From Rhodobacteraceae bacterium UBA6273 (GTDB taxonomy: Bacteria; Pseudomonadota; Alphaproteobacteria; Rhodobacterales; Rhodobacteraceae), in the NCBI GenBank assembly GCA_002440625.1, contig DJUV01000041.1:1-5042 (forward strand): a DNA stretch of 5,042 nt. Direction: 5' to 3'. How positions within the stretch are numbered: the first letter of the stretch is position 1; each line of letters begins with the position of its first letter. The notes below the pieces were generated by a model. The model saw nothing but the letters and a program-made list of their open reading frames with translations, did no database searches and was not told where the DNA came from. The position numbers were made by a program, and so were the translations under genes. Below, one piece after another: positions 1 to 5,042 of this stretch.

Positions 1-459
1 CTGGTGCGGGAAGGCTTTCAGCCGTTCCTCGGGCGCTGGGATGCCGACCATCTCGAAAAGTTCTACCGCGCGTTTCTGCCGGGCCTTGGCGTCAAGACCA
101 AGGTGGATGCGCAGCGCCTCCTTGATCTGGAAACCGGCGGTGAAGCAGGGGTTGAGCGAGGACATCGGCTCCTGGAAGATCATCGCCATGTCCTTGCCGA
201 CGATGTTCCGGCGCTGGCGGGGCGTCAGACCGCGCAGGTCCTGGCCGCCGAAGCTCATCACATCCGCCGTGATCGTGGCGGTCCAGGGCAGAAGCCCCAT
301 CATGGCGAGCATGGAGACGGACTTGCCCGAGCCGGATTCGCCGACGATGGAAAGGATCTCGCCGGTATCGACGGACACGTCGACGCCGTCCACGGCGCGG
401 AACTGGCCCGAGGCGGTGGCGAAATCGACCGAAAGGTTGCGGATGTCGAGAAGGGGCAT
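1..459 (-). CDS. dppD: Dipeptide ABC transporter ATPase DppD, N-terminal part (runs off the left edge)
   Basis: Cytoplasmic ATP-binding subunit that powers import. Only the first 153 residues are present; family members are about 320-330 long. My translation starts MPLLDIRNLSVDF at the ATG at 459-457. Walker A is GESGSGKS at 40-47 with Lys46, and the Q-loop is Gln96 in FQEPMSSLNP (95-104), a stretch characteristic of Dpp/Opp ATPases. The visible sequence ends at FPHQ (150-153), immediately before the expected signature (LSGG) motif. Walker B, the H-switch and the C-terminal oligopeptide-transporter extension therefore lie outside the window and cannot be checked. Dpp importers normally use two ATPases; the fact that this one directly follows dppC, and the MPLLDIRNLSV start, suit DppD, but calling it DppD rather than DppF or a fused DppDF is partly inference. 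No frameshift is seen in the visible part. Confidence 0.93.
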   Translation of the reverse strand, partial: MPLLDIRNLSVDFATASGQFRAVDGVDVSVDTGEILSIVGESGSGKSVSMLAMMGLLPWTATITADVMSFGGQDLRGLTPRQRRNIVGKDMAMIFQEPMSSLNPCFTAGFQIKEALRIHLGLDAKARQKRAVELFEMVGIPAPEERLKAFPHQ

Positions 460-464
460 CGGCG

Positions 465-1370
465 TCAGCTCCGCTTCAGTTTCGGGTCGAGCGCGTCGCG
501 CAACCCGTCGCCCATCAGGTTGATCGCAAGGACGGTGACGAGGATGGCGAGGCCGGGCCAGGTCACGACCCACCAGGCGCGCAGGATGAACTCGCGCGAT
601 TCGGCCAGCATGGTGCCCCATTCCGGCGTCGGCGGCTGTGCGCCCATGCCGAGAAAGCCAAGCGCTGCGGCGTCGAGGATCGCGGTGGAGAAGGACAGGG
701 CTGCCTGCACGATGATCGGCGACAGGCAGTTCGGCAGCACCGTCGAGAACATCAGCCGGGCCGTCGAGGCGCCGGTGACGCGGGCCGCCGTCACATAGTC
801 CTTCGTGCGTTCCGACATCACGCTCGCCCGTGTCAGACGGACGTAGTGCGGTTGCAGGACGATGGCGATGGCGATCATCGCATTGGTCAGCGACGGGCCG
901 AGGATGGCGACGAGCACGAGCGCCAGAAGAAGCGACGGAAAGGCGAGGATGATGTCCATCACCCGCATGATGATCGTGTCGAGCCAGCGCGGCGCGAAGC
1001 CGGAAAGAAGGCCGATGACGATGCCGCCCGAGGCACCGATGGCGACGACGACGATGCCAACATAGAAGGAATAGCGCGCGCCGTGGATAAGCCGCGACAG
1101 CATGTCCCGGCCAAGCGCGTCGGTGCCGAGCGGGTAGGCGAGGCTGCCGCCCTCTTGCCAGAACGGCGGTTTCAGAAGCGCGTCGCGGAACTGCTGCGTC
1201 GGGTCGTGCGGCGCGATCACCGGCGCGAAGACCGCGAGGACGATGAAGGCGAGAAAGACCCAGAAGCCGATGACCGCCCCCCGGTTCTCGCGGAAATAGT
1301 ACCAGAATTCCTTCAGCCGGCCGGGGCGGGGGGCGGCAGGGGCGGCGGCGGATGTCATTGTCTCGGCCAT
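465..1370 (-). CDS. dppC: Dipeptide ABC transporter permease DppC
   Basis: Second inner-membrane permease, 301 residues (E. coli DppC has 300). Residues 1-18 are an Ala/Pro-rich cytoplasmic leader. The OppC-type N-terminal region follows (LKEFWYYFRENRGAVIG, 19-35, with the first membrane segment at about 31-53), and a periplasmic stretch carries FRDALLKPPFWQEGGS (61-76) and LGTDALGRDMLSRL (81-94). The transmembrane permease domain spans about 101-290. The EAA loop for ATPase contact is at about 191-219 (DYVTAARVTGAST..., Gly200). GFLGMGAQPPTPEWG (238-252) and the tail NLMGDGLRDALDPKLK (284-299) are hallmarks of DppC/OppC and nearly identical to E. coli DppC as I recall it. A longer open frame reaches back to 1511, but its first 47 residues are Arg/Asp-rich shadow of dppB; the ATG at 1370 has a Shine-Dalgarno, a TGATG joint and the right length. 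DppD starts 5 bases after its stop. Confidence 0.96.
   Translation of the reverse strand: MAETMTSAAAPAAPRPGRLKEFWYYFRENRGAVIGFWVFLAFIVLAVFAPVIAPHDPTQQFRDALLKPPFWQEGGSLAYPLGTDALGRDMLSRLIHGARYSFYVGIVVVAIGASGGIVIGLLSGFAPRWLDTIIMRVMDIILAFPSLLLALVLVAILGPSLTNAMIAIAIVLQPHYVRLTRASVMSERTKDYVTAARVTGASTARLMFSTVLPNCLSPIIVQAALSFSTAILDAAALGFLGMGAQPPTPEWGTMLAESREFILRAWWVVTWPGLAILVTVLAINLMGDGLRDALDPKLKRS
469..472 (-). promoter_or_regulatory. Likely ribosome binding site of dppD
   Basis: GGAG lies 9 bases before the ATG at 459 and overlaps the last codons of dppC, so dppD can be translated both independently and by ribosomes leaving dppC. Confidence 0.6.
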
Positions 1371-2377
1371 CAGCGCTTCCGGATCTTGGGGTTGATGAAG
1401 CCGTAGAGCATGTCCACGGTCAGGTTCACGATCATCACGATCACGGCGATGAGAAGAAGCCCGCCCTGCACCACCGGATAGTCGCGGCGGAAGATCGAAT
1501 CGACCATCCACTTGCCGATGCCGGGCCAGGAAAAGATCGTCTCGGTCAGGATCGCGCCGGCCAGAAGCGTGCCGACCATCAGGCCGATCACCGTGATGAC
1601 CGGGATGAGCGCGTTTCGGAGCGCGTGGATGAAGTTCACGCGCGACGGCGACAGGCCCTTGGCGCGGGCGGTGCGGATGTAATCCTCCGACAGCACCTCA
1701 AGCATCGCCGAGCGGGTCTGGCGGGCGATCACCGCAAGCGGGATGGTGCCAAGGACGATGGTCGGCAGAATCAGGTGGCTGACGGCCGAGAGGAAGGCGC
1801 CCTTCTGGTCCGACCAGAGCGCGTCCCAGAGCATGAAGCCAGAGCCGTTGTCGAAGAAATACATCAGGCTGATCCGGCCCGAGACCGGGGTCCAGCCAAG
1901 CCAGCCGGAAAAGACGATGATAAGGAGAAGCGCCCACCAGAAGATCGGCATCGAATAGCCGATCAGCGCCGAGGACATCAGCGCCCGGTCGAAGAACTTG
2001 CCGCGGTTCACGGCGGCGATGACCCCGGCGGGAAGGCCAAGGACGATGGCAAAGACGATGGCGCAGAGCGACAGTTCCAGCGTCGCCGGGAAGAGCGCGA
2101 AGAACTCGTCCCAGACCGGCTTCTTGGTGACGAAGCTCTGGCCGAGGTCGCCGTGGAGGACGCCCTTCAGGTATTCCCAGTACTGGACGAGGAGCGGCCG
2201 GTCGAAACCGAATTGCGCCACCAGCTCCTTGTAGCGTTCGGGCGTGACGCCGCGTTCGCCGGCCATGACGACGATCGGGTCGCCGGGGAGGACGCGGATG
2301 AAGCCGAAGGAGATGAGCGTCACGCCGAAGAAGGTCGGCAGGAAGGTCAGCAGGCGGGAGAGGATATATCTGAGCAT
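1370..2377 (-). CDS. dppB: Dipeptide ABC transporter permease DppB
   Basis: Inner-membrane permease of 335 residues (E. coli DppB has 339) that pairs with DppC to form the translocation channel. The protein follows E. coli DppB closely along its whole length as I recall it: N-terminal MLRYILSRLL, PGDPIVVMAGERG (31-43), GYSMPIFWW (140-148), TPVSGR (163-168), ILPTIVLGTIPLAVIARQTRS (203-223) and LAGAILTETIFSWPG (272-286). Six hydrophobic segments are visible at about 9-29, 97-121, 134-157, 199-218, 257-281 and 306-328, as expected for this family. The cytoplasmic EAA loop that docks onto the ATPase is at about 231-260 (EDYIRTARAKGL... with Gly241). The ATG at 2377 shares a base with the peptidase stop, and the TGA at 1372-1370 shares a base with the dppC ATG. 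No truncation or odd residue is seen. Confidence 0.96.
   Translation of the reverse strand: MLRYILSRLLTFLPTFFGVTLISFGFIRVLPGDPIVVMAGERGVTPERYKELVAQFGFDRPLLVQYWEYLKGVLHGDLGQSFVTKKPVWDEFFALFPATLELSLCAIVFAIVLGLPAGVIAAVNRGKFFDRALMSSALIGYSMPIFWWALLLIIVFSGWLGWTPVSGRISLMYFFDNGSGFMLWDALWSDQKGAFLSAVSHLILPTIVLGTIPLAVIARQTRSAMLEVLSEDYIRTARAKGLSPSRVNFIHALRNALIPVITVIGLMVGTLLAGAILTETIFSWPGIGKWMVDSIFRRDYPVVQGGLLLIAVIVMIVNLTVDMLYGFINPKIRKR
1376..1380 (-). promoter_or_regulatory. Likely ribosome binding site of dppC
   Basis: GGAAG ends 5 bases before the ATG at 1370 and supports this start over an in-frame ATG four codons later (1358-1356). It lies inside the end of dppB. Confidence 0.55.
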
Positions 2378-3468
2378 CAGCCGACGATCCTGATGTCCTT
2401 GGGGAAGCTGGTCAGAGACCGGCTTCCGGTTTCGGTGACAAGCACGTCATCCTCGATCCTAATGCCGAAGTGGCGCGGGTCATAGAGGCCAGGTTCATTG
2501 GTGAAGACGACGCCGGGTTCCAGCACCTGATGGTTGCCGCGCATGATGTAGGGCGCTTCGTGCACGTCGCGGCCAAGGCCATGTCCGGTCTTGGTACGGA
2601 TGCGGTCGGCATAGGGCGAGGCCTCAAGGACCGCGATCACCGCATCGTCGACGTCATGCGCCGTGACGCCGGGTCGGGTCACATCATGGCCGCGCTGGTT
2701 GGCCGCACGGACAACTTCGTAAACGGCGGCGGCTTCGTCGGTGACATGGCCGACAAAGACCGTTCGGGTGATGTCAGCGCAAAGCCCGCCCCAGCGGGCG
2801 CCGAAGTCGAGAAGCAGGGGATCGCCGGCGCGGATCGCCACGTCGCGGGCATGGGCATGGGAGGCGGCGGAATGCGGGCCGGCGGCGACAAGCGCGCCAA
2901 AGGCCAGCCCCTCGGCGCCATGCGCGAACATCGCCTGCACCAGACTCCGCTCGATCTCTTTTTCGGTCTGGCCGATGCGGATGCCGTCGAGCGTCTCGCC
3001 AAGCGCGGCCTCGGAAATGGCGATGGCGCGGACCATCGCGGCAATTTCGTCGGGTGTCTTGCAATAGCGCAGGCCGGTGATGGCAGTTTCGCCGTCGACG
3101 ATCTTCATCGCCGGCCGCGCCCCGGTCAGCGCCAGCTGGACAAAGACGCGCATTGTCTGGCCCTCGACGGCGAGCGACTTCAGCGGCATATGCGCGGCGA
3201 GCGCCTTGAAGGAGTCGGCATAGCCTGTCTGGTCGCGCCAGTCGAAAACCTCGCCCTCGAATTTGAGGGCGGCAAAGCCGGTCAGTTCCAGATTGGGAAC
3301 CACCGCGGCGGGCGCGCCTTCGACGGGGATCACCACGACGAAGGGGCGTTCATTGGTGCCGAATTCATGGCCGAAAAGGCGAGTGAAGTTCGCCCCCGGA
3401 ACCAGCGCCACGGCCTCGGTCCCGAGATCGGCGGCGATGCGGCGGAAATCTCTGTAACGGTCTGTCAT
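2377..3468 (-). CDS. M24 family metallopeptidase, Xaa-Pro dipeptidase / aminopeptidase P-like
   Basis: Cytoplasmic 363-residue metalloenzyme with no signal peptide or membrane segment. Residues about 5-130 form a creatinase/prolidase N-terminal domain and about 138-355 the pita-bread M24 catalytic domain. The five dinuclear-metal ligands are all present: Asp221 (LLLDFGA), Asp232 (ADITRT), His296 (GHGLGRDVHEAP), Glu325 (TNEPGLY) and Glu339 (RIEDDV). His204 (SHAHA) and His303 (DVHEAP) sit where catalytic histidines lie in prolidases. Intact ligands argue for a real hydrolase rather than a creatinase-like member, and the length fits short bacterial prolidases (about 360). The likely reaction is cleavage of the Xaa-Pro bond in dipeptides or at peptide N-termini. 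Relatives such as ectoine hydrolase or DMSP lyase DddP share this fold, so the substrate is not proven. The ATG at 3468 starts MTDRYRDF and is the only good candidate, although no clear Shine-Dalgarno precedes it. The TGA stop overlaps the dppB ATG by one base (TGATG), placing the gene inside the dpp operon and suggesting a role in processing imported peptides. Confidence 0.92.
   Translation of the reverse strand: MTDRYRDFRRIAADLGTEAVALVPGANFTRLFGHEFGTNERPFVVVIPVEGAPAAVVPNLELTGFAALKFEGEVFDWRDQTGYADSFKALAAHMPLKSLAVEGQTMRVFVQLALTGARPAMKIVDGETAITGLRYCKTPDEIAAMVRAIAISEAALGETLDGIRIGQTEKEIERSLVQAMFAHGAEGLAFGALVAAGPHSAASHAHARDVAIRAGDPLLLDFGARWGGLCADITRTVFVGHVTDEAAAVYEVVRAANQRGHDVTRPGVTAHDVDDAVIAVLEASPYADRIRTKTGHGLGRDVHEAPYIMRGNHQVLEPGVVFTNEPGLYDPRHFGIRIEDDVLVTETGSRSLTSFPKDIRIVG
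2388..2391 (-). promoter_or_regulatory. Likely ribosome binding site of dppB
   Basis: AGGA lies 10 bases upstream of the dppB ATG, inside the last codons of the peptidase gene. The spacing is slightly long, which together with the overlapping stop-start suggests re-initiation by ribosomes finishing the peptidase. Confidence 0.5.
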
Positions 3469-3486
3469 GTGAGGAATGTTGCGCCC

Positions 3487-3523
3487 AAAAAAGGGAACGC
3501 GGGGCCCCCGAAGAGGCCCCGCG
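3487..3523 (-). terminator. Intrinsic terminator or attenuator hairpin after dppA
   Basis: Read on the minus strand, 3523-3513 pairs with 3508-3498 in an 11-bp GC-rich stem (one G-U wobble) capped by a UUCG loop at 3512-3509 closed by C-G, an exceptionally stable tetraloop. The run TTCCCTTTTTT (3497-3487) follows directly. The pair 3514/3507 is G-U in minus-strand RNA but C-A on the plus strand, and the UUCG cap exists only on the minus strand, so the element is built for transcripts of this operon. It begins 11 bases after the dppA stop and its T tract ends 18 bases before the next start codon. The first three bases after the T pair (CCC) interrupt the U run, so termination may be incomplete. 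That would let some polymerase through to the peptidase and permease genes while protecting dppA mRNA from 3' decay. The structure is seen; the partial read-through is inferred. Confidence 0.85.
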
Positions 3524-3534
3524 CCGGTTTCAGA

Positions 3535-5042
3535 TCACTCGGCGATGTCGACGCCGTAGAAGATGTGGCTGCCCAAGGGGTGGACCTTGTAGCCGGTCAC
3601 TTCCTTGCGGACCGGCATGAAGACCACCGAATGGGCGATCGTGGCCCAGGGCGCCTGCTCCTTGAAGACGACCTGCGCCTCTTCGTAAAGCTTGGTGCGC
3701 TCGGCCATGTCGGACGTGACCTTGGCCTTCTGGATCAGATCCTCGAACGGCTGGTAGCACCATTGCGCGCGGTTCGACCCGCCCACACCGTCGCAGCCCA
3801 GAAGCACGGCGAGGAAGTTGTCCGGATCGCCGTTGTCGCCGGTCCAGCCCAGAAGCACCGCACCGTCACGGTCCTCGGCCTTCGAACGCTCGAGGTATTC
3901 ACCCCATTCGTAGGACACGATCTCGACCTTGACGCCGACCTTCTCGAAGTCCGCCTGCATCAGCTCGGCCATGCGGCGGGCGTTCGGGTTGTAGGGGCGC
4001 TGCACCGGCATCGCCCAGATCTTCATCGACAGATCCTTGACGCCGGCATCTTCCAGCATCTTCTTGGCCGCTTCAGGATCGTAGGGATCGTCCACCACGG
4101 CGTCGTTGTAGGACCACATGGTCGGCGGGATCGGGTTCTTGGCCGCCTTGCCGGAGCCCTGGAACACCACATCGATGATGGCGTTCTTGTCGATCGCCAT
4201 GTTCAAGGCCTTGCGCACCTCGGGCTTGTCGAAGGGCGCCTGCTTGGTGTTGTAGGCGAGGTAGCCGACATTCAGGCCTTCCTGCTCAAGCATGGTGATG
4301 TCGGCATCTGCCTTCATCGCCTCGATGTCCGCCGGGTTCGGGTAGGGCATCACCTGGCATTCGTTGGCCTTCAGCTTCTGGTAGCGCACCGAGGCGTCCG
4401 GCGTGATCGCGAAGACGAGATCGTCGATCGCGGCCTTGCCCCGCCAGTAATCGGCATTGGCCTTGTAGCGGATCACCGCGTCCTTCTGGTAGGCCACGAA
4501 CTGGAACGGGCCGGTGCCGATCGGCTCCTGGTTCAGAAGCTCCGGTGTGCCGGCGGCGACGAGCGCATCGGCATATTCCTTGGACTGGATCGAGGCGAAG
4601 TCCATCGCGATGTTGGCGATGAAGGGAGCTTCGGGCCGGTTCAGGACGAACTTGACGGTGTAGTCGTCAACCTTCTCGATGCTCTTGAGAAGGTCGGCCA
4701 TCGACATGCCGTTGAAATATTCCCAGGTGCCGCCCGAGACCTTGAAGTAGGGGTTGTCTTCCTTCCACTGCCGCTCGAACGAGAAGATCACGTCATCGGC
4801 GTTGAAGTCGCGGGTCGGCGTGAACTTTTCGCTGGTATGGAACTTCACGCCCTTGCGCAGTTTGAAGGTGTATTCCAGCCCGTCTTCCGAAGCTTCCCAG
4901 CTTTCGGCGAGGGCCGGCTCCACCTCGGTCGTGCCGGTGACGAACTCGGCGAGGCGGTTGAACACCGGATGCGACGAGGCGTCGAAGGTCGTACCCGAGG
5001 TATAGAGCGCCGGGTCGAAACCCTCGGGCGAGCCTTCCGAGC
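3535..5042 (-). CDS. dppA: Periplasmic dipeptide-binding protein DppA (5' end cut off by window edge)
   Basis: Solute-binding protein of family SBP_bac_5 that captures dipeptides in the periplasm and delivers them to the DppBC channel. The frame is open from the right edge to a TGA at 3537-3535, giving 501 complete codons. The first visible residues, SEGSPEGFDPALYTSGTT, match the start of mature E. coli DppA as I recall it, so only the signal peptide and about six or seven residues are missing. The GTG at 4965 is internal, not a start. Counting from the first full codon, the family signature is near residues 43-65 (ALAESWEASEDG...RKGV). The stretch VQRPYNPNARR (346-356) carries the arginine, and GDNGDPDNF (401-409) the aspartate, that hold the peptide carboxylate and amino group in E. 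coli DppA (Arg355, Asp408). Cysteines at about 228, 416 and 428 fit the conserved disulfide positions. Dipeptide specificity is well supported; side ligands such as haem or 5-aminolevulinate, known for E. coli DppA, cannot be judged. The gene is followed 11 bases later by a terminator-like hairpin. Confidence 0.96.
   Translation of the reverse strand, partial: SEGSPEGFDPALYTSGTTFDASSHPVFNRLAEFVTGTTEVEPALAESWEASEDGLEYTFKLRKGVKFHTSEKFTPTRDFNADDVIFSFERQWKEDNPYFKVSGGTWEYFNGMSMADLLKSIEKVDDYTVKFVLNRPEAPFIANIAMDFASIQSKEYADALVAAGTPELLNQEPIGTGPFQFVAYQKDAVIRYKANADYWRGKAAIDDLVFAITPDASVRYQKLKANECQVMPYPNPADIEAMKADADITMLEQEGLNVGYLAYNTKQAPFDKPEVRKALNMAIDKNAIIDVVFQGSGKAAKNPIPPTMWSYNDAVVDDPYDPEAAKKMLEDAGVKDLSMKIWAMPVQRPYNPNARRMAELMQADFEKVGVKVEIVSYEWGEYLERSKAEDRDGAVLLGWTGDNGDPDNFLAVLLGCDGVGGSNRAQWCYQPFEDLIQKAKVTSDMAERTKLYEEAQVVFKEQAPWATIAHSVVFMPVRKEVTGYKVHPLGSHIFYGVDIAE

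Noticed and set aside
4..798. Plus-strand open frame of 264 codons opposite dppD and dppC
   Set aside because: Antisense to confidently identified ATPase and permease sequence; low-complexity charged composition and no recognisable family.
1371..1511. 47-residue N-terminal extension of dppC upstream to the ATG at 1511
   Set aside because: It overlaps dppB out of frame, is Arg/Asp-rich with no membrane character, and would make DppC much longer than its family. The ATG at 1370 has a ribosome binding site and family-typical length.
1352..2485. Long plus-strand open frame (377 codons) opposite dppB and the dppC start
   Set aside because: The translation is dominated by Asp, Glu, Arg, His and Gly with no domain, and it lies wholly antisense to well-recognised dppB, dppC and peptidase sequence. 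Such frames are common opposite GC-rich genes.
3484..3495. Small CCC-T6-GGG inverted repeat in the T tract
   Set aside because: A three-base stem is too weak to matter alone; the T run is better read as the tail of the terminator hairpin.
4963..4965. GTG as a possible start of a shorter DppA
   Set aside because: The frame continues upstream to the window edge with residues matching mature DppA (SEGSPEGF...), so this codon is an internal valine.

Overview
The window is a contiguous piece of a dipeptide (dpp-type) ABC importer operon. Every gene is read from the minus strand, so transcription runs from the right edge to the left. The order is dppA (5' end cut off by the window edge), an M24-family metallopeptidase, dppB, dppC and dppD (3' part cut off). 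The DNA is clearly GC-rich, codon third positions are mostly G or C, and the proteins are typical proteobacterial Dpp proteins. An alphaproteobacterium, perhaps of the Rhodobacteraceae/Paracoccus kind, is my best guess; this rests on composition and gene style, not on any marker gene.

Layout from transcription start to end: 5042-3535 is the periplasmic dipeptide-binding protein DppA, lacking only its signal peptide and first few mature residues. Next is a 66-base gap (3534-3469) holding a strong intrinsic-terminator-like hairpin with a C(UUCG)G cap and a T tract. 3468-2377 is a 363-residue Xaa-Pro dipeptidase/aminopeptidase P-like enzyme with all five metal ligands. 2377-1370 is the permease DppB, 1370-465 the permease DppC, and 459-1 the first 153 residues of the ATPase DppD, ending just before its ABC signature motif. 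The peptidase/dppB and dppB/dppC joints are both TGATG stop-start overlaps, and dppC/dppD are 5 bases apart, so the last four genes look translationally coupled.

Working model: DppA captures dipeptides in the periplasm, DppB and DppC form the membrane channel, and DppD (with a partner ATPase expected beyond the left edge) drives uptake. The cytoplasmic M24 peptidase probably hydrolyses imported peptides, most likely Xaa-Pro dipeptides that general dipeptidases cut poorly. The hairpin after dppA probably sets a high binding-protein to permease ratio by partial termination or by protecting the dppA message.

I see no mobile element, RNA gene, CRISPR array or unknown system here. The points worth a second look are the peptidase embedded in the transporter operon and the terminator-like element in front of it. 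The long plus-strand reading frames are shadows of these GC-rich genes.
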